Assembly: GCF_010998615.1 (NCBI RefSeq)
Contig: NZ_JAAEAH010000036.1
Coordinates: forward strand, 22,231-86,230
DNA: 64,000 nt
Origin: Myxococcus sp. CA023
GTDB taxonomy: Bacteria; Myxococcota; Myxococcia; Myxococcales; Myxococcaceae
Reading direction: 5' to 3'
Positions 37,027 through 46,550 of the stretch are shown one piece after another. Within the stretch, counting starts at the first letter, position 1. Every line of letters begins with the position of its first letter. A program made the translations under genes and the position numbers. Under the pieces are notes generated by a model that saw nothing but the letters and a program-made list of their open reading frames with translations, was not told where the DNA came from and did not search any database.

Positions 37027-38052
37027 CTAGCAGGCGCCACAGTCCGCGGCGCAGCTGTCCGGCGTGTTGCTGGTGCCGCAGCTCTCGGAGAGCTGGCACG
37101 TCCCATCACCGCACTTGTAGATGTCCTGGGGACGGATGCGGGTGGTGAGCGGGCGGTACGTCACGCCGTTGTACGTGCAACGCGTGTAGTACGTCCGCGT
37201 GGAGTCCTGCTGGCAGTGCGTCAGGGCAGCCCCCACGTGGGTGATGACGGCCGCGCAGTCCGGGTCCCCGCTCCACGACGACAGGCCGCACGCGCGCACC
37301 GTGCTCTCGTCGTAGGCCAGATAGGGCGCGTCATTGGCCGCGAAGAGTCCCTGACCATTGAAGAGGTTGCCGAAGAAGACGGCCTCATTCTGGTTGTAGG
37401 TCTGCACTTCCTCGGCCGTCGTCGGAATGGCGGTGCCCTGCGAGTCCTTGCCCTGCACGGAGATGTTCAGGTGCACACCGTACTTGTTCACGTGTGCCGC
37501 CAGGCAACTCGACACCAGCTGCTGCTCGGACTCCGGGGCAACCGGGGCGCCCGGGCTCGACGGAGGCGGAGGCGTAGGGCTCGACCACGTCGGCGCCAGC
37601 CCCAGGGAACCCTGCCAGGTGTGCGTGGTGCCCGCATGCGTGTACGTCAGGGACTGGCCGGAGGCGAGCGCGCACCGGACGATGTATCGCATCACCTCCT
37701 CGGCCTTGACGGGGTCCGCGCTGAACCACGTGTTGAAACCATTCGTCGACAAGCCGTTCGTCGACAGTCCATTCGTCGACAAGCCATTCGTGGATAGGCC
37801 GTTTGTCGACAAGCCGTTCGTCGACAGCCCGTTCGTGGACAAGCCATTGGTGGACAAGCCATTGGACGACACCAACTCGTCCGACTGGGTGCCCAGCGTC
37901 TCGCTCGCCGTATCCATCGGCTCCGCCGGGCCACACCCCACGGCGGCGACAAGAAGCAACGCTGGCAGCAGCTCCCACCGGTGCGCACAACGGCGCCCGG
38001 CGTAGGTGACCTTGGAGCTGGTACAGGTCTTCGAAGTGGGGTGGTGATACAT
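37027..38052 (-). CDS. Cys-rich lipoprotein with NGLST pentapeptide repeats
   Basis: 341 residues; the ATG at 38052 has GGAGG 5 bp upstream. The signal ends in LLLVAAVGC (lipidated Cys about 40). Directly after a short acidic stretch come eight tandem NGLST pentapeptides and a variant NGFNT (about 63-108), which look like a flexible surface stalk. The body contains paired cysteines (for example CALASGQ, VRACGLSSWSGDPDCAAV) and ends in CGDGTCQLSESCGTSNTPDS, a pattern like the Cys-rich C-terminal motif of many myxobacterial secreted proteins. Function unknown. The stalk is encoded by a 15-bp minisatellite and so can change length by slippage. Confidence 0.85.
   Translation of the reverse strand: MYHHPTSKTCTSSKVTYAGRRCAHRWELLPALLLVAAVGCGPAEPMDTASETLGTQSDELVSSNGLSTNGLSTNGLSTNGLSTNGLSTNGLSTNGLSTNGLSTNGFNTWFSADPVKAEEVMRYIVRCALASGQSLTYTHAGTTHTWQGSLGLAPTWSSPTPPPPSSPGAPVAPESEQQLVSSCLAAHVNKYGVHLNISVQGKDSQGTAIPTTAEEVQTYNQNEAVFFGNLFNGQGLFAANDAPYLAYDESTVRACGLSSWSGDPDCAAVITHVGAALTHCQQDSTRTYYTRCTYNGVTYRPLTTRIRPQDIYKCGDGTCQLSESCGTSNTPDSCAADCGAC
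37739..37873. repeat. 15-bp tandem repeat (minisatellite) inside the lipoprotein gene
   Basis: Eight 15-bp units (consensus CCRTTCGTSGACAAG on the plus strand) at 37739-37858 and a degenerate ninth unit to 37873. Units differ mostly at synonymous positions, so the NGLST peptide is under selection. Confidence 0.95.
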
Positions 38053-38233
38053 GGCTGCCTCCGGTTTTTGGGGGTAGCCGCGTTTCTCGCGGCCAAGATA
38101 ACCGGTAGTCCTTCTTTTCCCCTCTGACAGGTGCCCTCTCGGGCAGTTCGCGCACGTCGGTCATGCGGCAAACACGTAGTCCGTGCGCCGGCTGACGCTC
38201 AGCATCCGCTCCGCCCAGCCGCCAACATTGCAG

Positions 38234-39493
38234 TCACACGCGATGTCTCACGCCCGAGGGTGCGGGCGCCTGCGACTGTCGCGCGTCTCGTGGCATTTTC
38301 ACCGTAAAGGTCGTTCCCTCTGCCTCGGAGGAGGACACGCACACAGTTCCTCCGTGCGCCTGGACGATTTGTTTCACGATGAAGAGTCCCAACCCCAGGC
38401 CACCGGCGCCGCGACGGTGGCCCTTCCCAGGAGCAGTGCCCACCTGGCGAAACGGGTCGAACAATGTCTCCAGCTGTTGAGGCGGAATGGGCGTCCCGGT
38501 GTTGTGGACCTCCAGGACCTGCTCACCGTCCACGGCGATACATTTGAGCCGAACGGGCGTGTCCTCGGCGCCGTGCTCCAGCGCGTTGCCCACCAGATTG
38601 CTGAGCACCTGCGCCATCCGGTCCGCGTCCCAGAAGCCCTCCGACGCGCCCTCCACGTCCAGGGTGATGTGCCGGCCCGGATGCGCGGCGGACAGCTCCT
38701 CCACCACCATCCGGCAGATGATGGCCAGGCTGACCGTCCCCAGGTGCAGGGGGATGCCACCCGCCAGACGCGCGCGGGTGAGGTCGAGGATGTCGGAAAT
38801 CATGGCGCCCATCCGCGCGGCGCTCGCCTCGATTCGCTGGGCGCATTGCTGCTGCTGGGCCGCCGGCAGCGTGCGTTGCGCCATGGCTCGCGCGGACAGG
38901 GAAATGGCATTCAGGGGGTTGCGCAGGTCGTGCCCGAGGATGCCGATGAACCGCTCACGAAACTCCGCCTCCTCGGTCAGCCGCTCCAGCGCGAGGTGGC
39001 GCGCGTTGCCATCCAGGGCCTCGCGGGTCAGCCGGGCCGTCGCGTGCTCCAGCGCGCCCTCCGCCCGGTGGCGGGCCTCGCGCTCACGCTCCAGCGCCTC
39101 GCGAAGCGCCTGCGCGTCGTCCGCGTCATCGGGCAGCAGCCACAGCACGAAGGCATCCAATGCCTTCATGCCCACGGCCCGGAAGCGCGCCTCCATGCCC
39201 TCGCGGGTGATGCGCAGCACGACGGACACCGGCTCGCCCGTGTCCACCACGCGCACGCAGTCCTCCAGGCGCAGCCCTCGCACGCCCTCCTGCTCCCAGC
39301 GCGACACACATGGAGGCAGGGCCCAATCGTGCGCCACCGGCTCAGCGGACGCCTCGAGCGCGGCCTGGCGCAAGTCGACCACCTCCCCCGCCGTCCCTCG
39401 CACCGTCTCGAAGCGCAGGCAGGGCGCGGCGCCCCCCGCATGCGTCGTCCAGGTCCAGGCGGAGCCCCACTTCGACGAAAGACACACCCCCAT
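38234..39493 (-). CDS. Sensor histidine kinase with unrecognised N-terminal domain
   Basis: 419 residues, soluble. The ATG at 39493 has GGGGGGA 6 bp upstream. Residues about 1-120 form an unassigned sensor region (CLRFETVRGTAGEVVDLRQA, VRVVDTGEPVSVVLRITREG) that could be a PAS-like fold. A coiled coil (about 130-180) leads to HisKA with ILGHDLRNPLNAISLSARAM and the ATPase domain with LSNLVGNALEHG, NTGTPIPPQQ, GAGGLGLGLFIVKQIVQ. It belongs to the same subfamily as the kinases at 39909 and 49253 (GHDLRNPL or SHDLRNPL boxes). No partner regulator is adjacent. Confidence 0.88.
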   Translation of the reverse strand: MGVCLSSKWGSAWTWTTHAGGAAPCLRFETVRGTAGEVVDLRQAALEASAEPVAHDWALPPCVSRWEQEGVRGLRLEDCVRVVDTGEPVSVVLRITREGMEARFRAVGMKALDAFVLWLLPDDADDAQALREALEREREARHRAEGALEHATARLTREALDGNARHLALERLTEEAEFRERFIGILGHDLRNPLNAISLSARAMAQRTLPAAQQQQCAQRIEASAARMGAMISDILDLTRARLAGGIPLHLGTVSLAIICRMVVEELSAAHPGRHITLDVEGASEGFWDADRMAQVLSNLVGNALEHGAEDTPVRLKCIAVDGEQVLEVHNTGTPIPPQQLETLFDPFRQVGTAPGKGHRRGAGGLGLGLFIVKQIVQAHGGTVCVSSSEAEGTTFTVKMPRDARQSQAPAPSGVRHRV

Positions 39494-39736
39494 CGACGTC
39501 CCCCCGGCACGCCCTCCAGCTCCGATGCTCGACGCTCGGTCGCGGAACGCACACGAGACAAGAGTGACAAATCTCCGGGAGCGCGAACTTGTACGTGAGT
39601 ACCGGTGCGACCTTCAGTGCTCACTCCGCGCCAGTGCCAACGCGCCACGCGGCCCGGCACCCGCCGCGGTGTCCTCATTCCGCAATGGCCCTGCGCGAAC
39701 GGCCAGGGCCCCGGCGCGCTCGCCCAGGACTCCGGC

Positions 39737-39922
39737 TCAATACATGATGGCGATGTCACGCAGCTCGGGTCCGGAGGCACCGCCGAGGAAGGCCTGCTCC
39801 GGCATCGTGGCGGCACCTGTCATCAGGTTGACCTGGTACAGGACGTACGGGCCGTCACCGTTGAGGTCTCCCACGTCGTCGAGCAAATCGATGGACGGGA
39901 CGGGCAACTCAGCCCGCCGCAC
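39737..39922 (-). pseudogene. Possible C-terminal remnant of a secreted protein
   Basis: A 61-codon frame from a GTG at 39922 reads VPSIDLLDDVGDLNGDGPYV, LYQVNLMTGAATMPEQAF and LGGASGPELRDIAIMY. The DLNGDGP motif and low-gap composition look like the tail of a larger secreted or FG-GAP-like protein rather than a chance frame. Its start overlaps the end of the upstream kinase gene (39909) and has no ribosome-binding site, so an N-terminal part may have been lost. Nothing else is visible in 39494-39736. Confidence 0.35.
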
Positions 39923-42230
39923 GCGGCAGGCGCACGGTGAAGGTGGTGCCGTGCTGTTCGGAGGACACCACCTCCACGCCGCCGCCGTGGCCGCGCACGA
40001 TGTCCTGCACGATGTAGAGCCCCAGGCCGATGCTGCGGGTGGACTGGCCCTCCGTCAACGCGCCCCGTGTCAGCGGCTCGAACAGGCGAGGCAGCAACTC
40101 ACGGGGGATGGGGGCGCCCCCGTTGAAGACAGACAGCAGCGCGGCCTCGCCCTCCAGCCGCGTATCCACCCGCACCGGGGCGTCCGCGGGGCTGTAGGCC
40201 AGGGCATTGCCCAGCAGGTTCGTGAGCACCTGGGCGATGCGGTCCGAATCCCATTCGCCGCGCACCTCGCCCTGGACCGCCACCTCCACGCGACGCTCGG
40301 GGTTGGCCACCAGGAGCTCATCCACCACCTGGTGCACCACCTCCCGCAAATCGGTGGTCTGGCGGTGCAGGGCAATGCCGCCGCCCAGCCGGGCCTTGGT
40401 GAAGTCCAGCAGGTCGCGAATCATCCGGGCCGCGCGCTCGGTGGCCTGGCCAATGCGCCACACCATGCGCTTCTGCGGCTCCGTCAACTCACCCTTCTTC
40501 TCCAGCAGCCCCGCCGACATGGAGATGGCCGCCAGGGGATTGCGCAAGTCGTGGGAGACGATGCCCACCAACTGCTGTTCGAACTCGGCGCGCCGGCGCA
40601 GCTCCTCTTGCGACCGCTGCTGCTCCGCGAACAGGCGCGCGTTCTCGATGGAGAGCGCCGCCTTCGCCGCCAGCTCCTCCACCAGCTCCTGGTCCTCCTG
40701 GGTGAAGCTCCGGCCCGGGCCCATGCGCCCCACCGACAGCGTTCCCACCACCTTGCCCTGCGTCCGCAGCGGCACGCACAGCAGGCTGCGCAGCGCCTCG
40801 CCCTGTCCCAGCTCCCGCTGTGGGTCCTCCGGCAACTCGGGCACGAGGAGCGGCCGTCCGCCACGGAGCACGAAGTCGCTCAGCCCCTCGCCGGGGAGCA
40901 GCGGCGCCCCGTCCTCCCCCTGATTGGAATGGCTGGCCGCCACCTCCAGCCGCGTCCCGTCGTCGGACAGCAGGCACAGCGTGCACGTGTCCCCCAGGAA
41001 GTAGGCGACCTGGCGGGTGATGGTGTCCAGCAGCACGGACAGGTCGCGGTTCGTCGCATCGAAGGCGTCGGACGCTTCCGTGAGCATCTGCAGCCGGGCG
41101 GCGGCGGCCCGGGCCACGGCATGGGCCCGGCGCTCCTCCGCCGTCAGGTGCACCCGGTCCAACGCCTGGGCACACGCGTGCGCCAGCGCGGTGAAGAAGG
41201 CCCGGTCCATCTCCGTGAAGGTCCGGGGCCGCGCGAAGGACAGGCCAATGGCGCCCAGCGCCCGCCCCTTCACCAGCAAGGGCAGCGCGAGCGCCGCCTC
41301 GTGAAGGCCTCGCGTATCCATGAGCGGATAACGCGCGCGCCACTCCTCCGGCGACCCCACCCAGATGGCCTGCTGCTCCCGCAGCGACTCCACCAGCGGC
41401 ATGGCCGCCGTCATCGGAATGCGCCGCCACCGGCACAGCACGCTCTCCGGATAGCCAATGGCATCCACCACCTCCAGCGCATCGCCCTCTGCGTCCAGGA
41501 GGTTGACGGTGCCCGCCTTCGCGCCAGCGGCCACCAGCCCTTGTTCGAAGAGCGCGCGGCACACCTGCGGCACGGTGGCCGCCTCCGACAACCGGGCGGT
41601 GAAGTCCCGCAACCGGTCGATGTAGCCCGCGGCCCTCAGCGCGGCATCCCGCGCCTCGGCTTCCTTCTGCCGCAGCAGCTCCGACTGGCGCCGCACCTGC
41701 TGCTGCGCGCGGAACAACTCCACGAAGACGGACACCTTCGAGCGCAGCACCTCCGGCGGAAAGGGCTTCTGGAGGAAGTCCACCGCGCCGGTGGCGTAGC
41801 CGGTGACGAGCTCCGCGTCATCGCGGCCGTAGGCGGTGAGGAAGATGATGGGGACGTTGCGCGTGCGCTCACGCTGCTTGATGAGCGCCGCCGTCTCGAA
41901 GCCGCTCAGCCCCGCCATCCGCACGTCCAGCAGGATGACGGCGTAGTCCTCGCGCAGCAGGAAGCGCAGGGCCTGCTCCCCCGAACAGGCCTTGTCCATG
42001 CGCACGCCCAGCGGCTCGAGGATGGCCTCCAGCGACACCAGGTTCGACACATGGTCATCCACCAGCAGCACGGCGGGGGTGTCCGAAACGGCCTTCGCCT
42101 GGCGATGGGGGGCTTCATCCGAAATCCGCAGGTGAGTCAGCGCCAGCCGGCTGGCCACGGTGGCCCCCCGACTGAAAGGAATGCCCCCGCGCGGCAACGG
42201 CACCATCATCGGAATCCCGTCCTGCGACAT
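39909..42230 (-). CDS. Hybrid histidine kinase: receiver, two GAF domains, HisKA, HATPase
   Basis: 773 residues; AGGTGA precedes the ATG at 42230. The N-terminal receiver (about 52-168) is canonical: LLVDDH, acceptor Asp in ILLDVRMAGLSG, FLTAYGRD and LQKPFPP. A coiled coil then joins two GAF domains (about 205-360 and 375-535; RSLLCVPLRTQGKVVGTLSV). HisKA has VSHDLRNPLAAISMSAGLL and the ATPase has LTNLLGNALAYS, NGGAPIPREL and SIGLGLYIVQDIVRGHGG. GAF domains bind small molecules, haem or cyclic nucleotides; the ligand is unknown. The input receiver suggests that another kinase gates it. It is soluble, with no cognate regulator nearby. Confidence 0.92.
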   Translation of the reverse strand: MSQDGIPMMVPLPRGGIPFSRGATVASRLALTHLRISDEAPHRQAKAVSDTPAVLLVDDHVSNLVSLEAILEPLGVRMDKACSGEQALRFLLREDYAVILLDVRMAGLSGFETAALIKQRERTRNVPIIFLTAYGRDDAELVTGYATGAVDFLQKPFPPEVLRSKVSVFVELFRAQQQVRRQSELLRQKEAEARDAALRAAGYIDRLRDFTARLSEAATVPQVCRALFEQGLVAAGAKAGTVNLLDAEGDALEVVDAIGYPESVLCRWRRIPMTAAMPLVESLREQQAIWVGSPEEWRARYPLMDTRGLHEAALALPLLVKGRALGAIGLSFARPRTFTEMDRAFFTALAHACAQALDRVHLTAEERRAHAVARAAAARLQMLTEASDAFDATNRDLSVLLDTITRQVAYFLGDTCTLCLLSDDGTRLEVAASHSNQGEDGAPLLPGEGLSDFVLRGGRPLLVPELPEDPQRELGQGEALRSLLCVPLRTQGKVVGTLSVGRMGPGRSFTQEDQELVEELAAKAALSIENARLFAEQQRSQEELRRRAEFEQQLVGIVSHDLRNPLAAISMSAGLLEKKGELTEPQKRMVWRIGQATERAARMIRDLLDFTKARLGGGIALHRQTTDLREVVHQVVDELLVANPERRVEVAVQGEVRGEWDSDRIAQVLTNLLGNALAYSPADAPVRVDTRLEGEAALLSVFNGGAPIPRELLPRLFEPLTRGALTEGQSTRSIGLGLYIVQDIVRGHGGGVEVVSSEQHGTTFTVRLPRAAG

Positions 42231-42407
42231 GAAGAAGTCACCTGGTGTGCGGTGGTCAGGAACTCGGCCCGACGTCTCCGGGCCCCCAGGAGCGGAGCGG
42301 CCCCCGGAACAACTGGCGGCGCGGGATTACACCGCGTGGCGCGCCATCCTGCCCGGATGAAGGCGGAGGCGCGGCGCCAAGCGTGCGCTATCCATCAGTC
42401 CGCGTGC

Positions 42408-45257
42408 TCAGTAACGACCCTTCACGCCCAGGATGGGTAGGGCGATGGGAAGCCCCACCGCGTCCTTGCGCAGCGGGAAGCCGTTGCCACCCCCGTACTC
42501 GAAGCCCAACGTCTCCCGACGGAGCGTGACGTTGAGCATGTCCAGATACGCCTCCAGGCTGAAGGTGTCATAGACCCACGACTTGGACAGCCGCACGTCG
42601 AACCGGAGGAAGGCCGGCAGCCGGTCCACGCGATCTCGGTCTGCCTTGACCCAGGCGGGCCTGCCGGAGGTGTCTTCGCCAGGGCGGTGCGTCTGCGTTC
42701 CCAGGGTGTCGTATTCAGGGCGCCCGGTATTGAAGTGCAGCACCCCGCCCAGCGTGATGTTGTTGGCGAACTTGTAGCTGAGCACCAGGTTGAGGATGTG
42801 CGTCTGGTCGAAGGCGAAGGGCAGGTCCGCCTCCGCCTCGCCCACCCGGTGGCCCTCCGCATCGTAGCGGTAGAAGCGCGTGCGGCGCGTGCTGCGCTGG
42901 AGCGAATACGACAGCCAGCCGAACCAGTTGTCCCCCAGCGGGTGGCGCAGCAGGAACTCCATGCCGTAGGCCATGCCACTGCCGCGGAAGTCCGGGAAGT
43001 CGAAGCCCGAGCGGTCGGGGATGCCGCCGCCGTCCCCCAACTGCATGCCGCGTCGCAGGCCCGCTGGAGGAGTGCCGGTGTCCGGCGTGTCGTCGTCCAC
43101 CAGGCCTTCGTCGGCGAAGGGCGTCAGCTCGAGGGTCCGCAGCATGGGGTTGAGATAGACGTCCAGCCCCACCTCCAGACCGCGCCACGCCTTCCATTCC
43201 GCGCCGACGGAGAGCTGCACGCCTTGCTGGAGCCCCAGCAGCAGGCTTCCCACGTCCACCACGGGCAGGCTGATGAGGGTGGTGGGCGGCTGATGGAAGA
43301 GGCCCGCCCCGCCCTTGAGCGTGAGCGATTCCGACACCTTGTGACGCACGGTGAGACGCGGCTCCAGCGCGCGACGATCAATCCCCGGCGACAGGTGGTA
43401 GTTGTCCACGCGCAGGCCGGGCACCACGGCCCACTTCTCATGGGGCTGCCACACCAGCTCCGCCCACGCTCCCATGAAGGTACCCAGCGCCACGGGCGCC
43501 ACCTCTACGTCCGCGTCGGAGCCGCCGTCCTGCTGGAGCAGCTCGACGATGGCGCGCTTGTGCTCCACGTCCGCCCCGGCGCGCAGCGTGGCGCTGGGTG
43601 ACAGCGTCGCGCTGTAGCCCAGGCGCGCGGACCAGTGCCCCTGGTCGATAAGGATTTCGGTGGCCTCGCCAGGGGGACTGCGGCTGACGATGGCGAAGCG
43701 ATCCAACCCCCACGTCCCGCCCACCTCCAGCTCACCGGGCCCCACGGGGTGCCGGTGCCGCAGGTCCACCCGGTGGAAGACAATGGATTGCATCGCGGTG
43801 TCGCCCCATTCGTCCTGGGCCTCCGAACCGAAGGTGTCCGAGGAGCCAAAGGCAAACAGGCGCAGCGTGCCCTCGCCCAGTCGCTGTTCCACCCGGCCCT
43901 GATAATCCCAGAAGTCGAGCACCACCTTGGGGTTCTCCCGCCCGGGAGGGGGCGGTGCCTGGATCTGGTTCGCCGCCAGGGCGACGAGCCAGGGCGTATA
44001 GGAATAGCGGCCGGCCAGGCTGACGTTGGTGCCGGTGTCCTTGAACGGCGTCTCGATGAAGAAGCCCGCGTTGATGAAGTCCGCGTAGGCACTGCCGTGG
44101 ACGCCGTCATCCCGCGGGCGGCTGAGACGCCCGTCGATGGCGCCCCCCATCAACCGCCCATACCGGGGCGGCGGCGAGCCCGGATAGAAGTCGATGGCGT
44201 CGATGAAGTCCGGGTGGATGACGGCCGGGCCCAGGAACAGGTGGAAGAGGATGGGGACGCGGATGCCATCCAGGAAGTAGCCCGTGGCCGCGGGCTGGCT
44301 GCCGCGCACCACCGGGTAGGCCACACCGGACACCATGCTGCCCACGCCGGGCAGCAGCATGACGACGCGGAAGGGGTCCCCCATGGTGCCAGGCACCTCG
44401 CGCAACTCCGCGTCATGCAGGGTGACGCGGCTCACCTCCGTGCGCTCGCGGTCTCCCCGCACCACCGTCTCGTACGGATTGATGATGAGCGGCTCCAGCC
44501 CGTACACCACCTCCAGCGCCTCGTTCGCCTTCAGACCCTCGCGGAAGACGCCGGGCTTGTGGCCGGGGGCGGTGATACGCACCGCATGCACGCCCGCGGG
44601 CCAGCGCGCCTCGAAGCGTCCGTCCACGTCCGTCTGCACCGGCGCGTCCGGCTGCGCGTCCGACACCAGCGTGGCCCCCACCAGCGGCCGGCGGTTGCCC
44701 TTGATGCGCACCAGGCCCTTCAGGGTGACGGGAGCCGCGGGCGTGGCACCCTCGGACATGCCCGGCGCGGGCGCCTCGAAGCGGTACTCGAAGAAGATGC
44801 GCACGGCCACCGGCAGGCCGTCCAGGGTGGCGGGGGCGAAGCGCAGCGACGGCGCCGCGTGCAGCGCCGCCCGGTCCAACAAGGGATGCAGCCCTTCCAC
44901 CAACGTGGCGGACTCCACCTCGCCCGCGTCGTCGATGAGCAACTCCAGCTTCACCACCCCCGCGACGCCGTCGGACGCCAGCCCGGGCGGATAGGGAGCG
45001 GGCGAGTCCCGCACCATCGCGGGCGGAGTGAACGCGGGCTCGGGCACGCCCGCGTCCTCAGAAAAGGGCGCATCCGTCTCCACGGCCCAGCCCGCGTCGG
45101 TGCGTTGCAGCTCCCGCTCGGCCCGGGCGGCGCCCCCGTCCTCCGGCGTCCCCGCGTCCTGTGCGTGCGCCCGAGTCCCGAGCATGAAGAGGGCCACCAC
45201 GGCGACCGCCGTTCGCGTTGCTGCCCTGACTGTCCACCACCCAAGTCCGCGGGTCAT
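42408..45257 (-). CDS. TonB-dependent outer-membrane receptor with an N-terminal TonB-like domain
   Basis: About 949 residues from the ATG at 45257, which gives a Sec signal ATRTAVAVVALFMLGTRAHA. Residues about 60-160 (YPPGLASDGVAGVVKLELLI, LRFAPATLDGLPVAVRIFFE) match the TonB C-terminal domain normally on the energy transducer. A carboxypeptidase-regulatory-like beta domain (about 180-265) follows, then the plug (EVPGTMGDPFRVVMLLPGVG, about 290-420) and a 22-strand-type barrel ending PLRKDAVGLPIALPILGVKG. Such receptors import scarce nutrients across the outer membrane; the substrate is unknown. It is single, 177 bp upstream of the hybrid kinase. Confidence 0.88.
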   Translation of the reverse strand: MTRGLGWWTVRAATRTAVAVVALFMLGTRAHAQDAGTPEDGGAARAERELQRTDAGWAVETDAPFSEDAGVPEPAFTPPAMVRDSPAPYPPGLASDGVAGVVKLELLIDDAGEVESATLVEGLHPLLDRAALHAAPSLRFAPATLDGLPVAVRIFFEYRFEAPAPGMSEGATPAAPVTLKGLVRIKGNRRPLVGATLVSDAQPDAPVQTDVDGRFEARWPAGVHAVRITAPGHKPGVFREGLKANEALEVVYGLEPLIINPYETVVRGDRERTEVSRVTLHDAELREVPGTMGDPFRVVMLLPGVGSMVSGVAYPVVRGSQPAATGYFLDGIRVPILFHLFLGPAVIHPDFIDAIDFYPGSPPPRYGRLMGGAIDGRLSRPRDDGVHGSAYADFINAGFFIETPFKDTGTNVSLAGRYSYTPWLVALAANQIQAPPPPGRENPKVVLDFWDYQGRVEQRLGEGTLRLFAFGSSDTFGSEAQDEWGDTAMQSIVFHRVDLRHRHPVGPGELEVGGTWGLDRFAIVSRSPPGEATEILIDQGHWSARLGYSATLSPSATLRAGADVEHKRAIVELLQQDGGSDADVEVAPVALGTFMGAWAELVWQPHEKWAVVPGLRVDNYHLSPGIDRRALEPRLTVRHKVSESLTLKGGAGLFHQPPTTLISLPVVDVGSLLLGLQQGVQLSVGAEWKAWRGLEVGLDVYLNPMLRTLELTPFADEGLVDDDTPDTGTPPAGLRRGMQLGDGGGIPDRSGFDFPDFRGSGMAYGMEFLLRHPLGDNWFGWLSYSLQRSTRRTRFYRYDAEGHRVGEAEADLPFAFDQTHILNLVLSYKFANNITLGGVLHFNTGRPEYDTLGTQTHRPGEDTSGRPAWVKADRDRVDRLPAFLRFDVRLSKSWVYDTFSLEAYLDMLNVTLRRETLGFEYGGGNGFPLRKDAVGLPIALPILGVKGRY

Positions 45258-45536
45258 TCCCTCACCAAGCGGGGCACTGCGCACCCCGTCCCCCATGAGG
45301 CCAGGGAGACGGCGGAGTGACAAGCGCCTCGGGGTGGACCCGCGCGGACCGCGTCAGCCCTGGGCGCGGCGCGTTGCCAGCCCTTCTCTCGACGCAATGA
45401 CAACCACAGCCGTGGGTTCCCCAACATGCCCGGAGCCCCGGACGCGGCTGGCCGGCACGCACACCGTCACCGCCCTCTACACCTGGGAAGCGGCCACCTC
45501 CGGACGGTCCATGCCTCACCGTCCGGAGCCCGGCCC

Positions 45537-46004
45537 TCACCGCTCCGGCAGGATGGCGGCCGCGACCTGGTTCATCAGGTTGAGCTGGCTGCGCGACATG
45601 CGCCGCAGCGTTCGGAGCACCTTCCGCATCTCCGGCAACTGGTCCCTGTGCCCGGAGTCCCCTTCCCAGAGCGCGGCGCCGACACTGGCCGCCGTGGCGA
45701 GCCCCAGCCCGACGTCCGCCGACAACCGCAGTGCCAGACACAGCCGGAACAGGGTCGGCACGCTGGGCATCATCTTTCCCCGCTCCATGCGCCCATAGAC
45801 TTCCGCGGCGATACCCACACGCTCCGCGACATCCGCCTGGGTGAGCCCCGCGAGCAGCCGCGCGCCTCGCGCCGCCTCGCCAACGTTCTCCGCCAGACGG
45901 CTCTCCAGTTGCTCGCGCGACTTCCGGGCGCGATCCGCCGGGCTTCGAGGCTGGGACCGGGGCCGCTTGCGGGGAGGAGCAGGACCTTCAAGGTGGGTCT
46001 TCAC
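45537..46004 (-). CDS. XRE-family helix-turn-helix regulator
   Basis: About 155 residues from a GTG at 46004 (AAGG 8 bp upstream); the start is uncertain because the frame is open further. After a basic, proline-rich lead (KRPRSQPRSPADRARKSREQ) comes an XRE/Cro-CI helix-turn-helix: ARLLAGLTQADVAERVGIAA then EVYGRMERGKMMPSVPTLFR. The C-terminal part (SADVGLGLATAASVGAALWE, LPEMRKVLRTLRRMSRSQLN) may form dimerisation helices. It stands alone with 279 bp to the receptor start and about 540 bp to the next gene, so it could regulate either neighbour. Confidence 0.82.
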   Translation of the reverse strand: MKTHLEGPAPPRKRPRSQPRSPADRARKSREQLESRLAENVGEAARGARLLAGLTQADVAERVGIAAEVYGRMERGKMMPSVPTLFRLCLALRLSADVGLGLATAASVGAALWEGDSGHRDQLPEMRKVLRTLRRMSRSQLNLMNQVAAAILPER

Positions 46005-46250
46005 TGCGTCAACCTTGTGAGTACGGGCCAAGCTCACGCCCTGCCCGGGAACAGGTCGCGCTCGGTCACGAGTTTTCCTGCGACTTATAACCCGGCACGT
46101 CCTCAGGCGAAATACCGATATGGAGGGTAGTCCCCTGCCCCGCACCCTCAGCGAAAAGTGTCGTACCCGGCACCACACGTTCGCGCTCCGGATGCGCCGC
46201 CACGCACCAGGCAGACGTCCAGGCGTCAGCCCGCCTGGCCCGTACGGCAC

Positions 46251-46550
46251 CGGGTCCGTCCGACCCTACTCACCATGTCTGTCATTGAGGGAGCGGCCAA
46301 TCCCTCCACCGAAATTCGCGAACCAGGGTTGCCTCGCGAAACCACTCCATGCAATGTGCATCATTACGGCAACACTTCCGCGACCTGTCTGTGCAGCCTC
46401 CTGGACCGGAGGCCCGCGGCCGAACGCGTGAGTTTGGGCATGGGCGGCCAAGGCATTCGCCGCCCATGTGGGGGCCAGCATCCACCTTGGAGCACAGCAC
46501 GTCTGGCTTCGGCCTGATGGCGCCCCCCTTTCTTCTGGAGTCCCCCCGCA
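46251..46550. other. Intergenic region with a perfect 10-bp hairpin
   Basis: The gap between the XRE gene and DUF2378 shows no convincing coding sequence. CATGGGCGGC (46439-46448) pairs perfectly with GCCGCCCATG (46459-46468) around a 10-nt loop, about 80 bp before the DUF2378 start. It could be a leader hairpin or a protein-binding site. Confidence 0.5.

Noticed and set aside
38487..42440. A 1317-codon open frame on the plus strand
   Set aside because: It is antisense to two intact kinase genes with catalytic motifs; long open antisense frames arise from high GC and codon bias.
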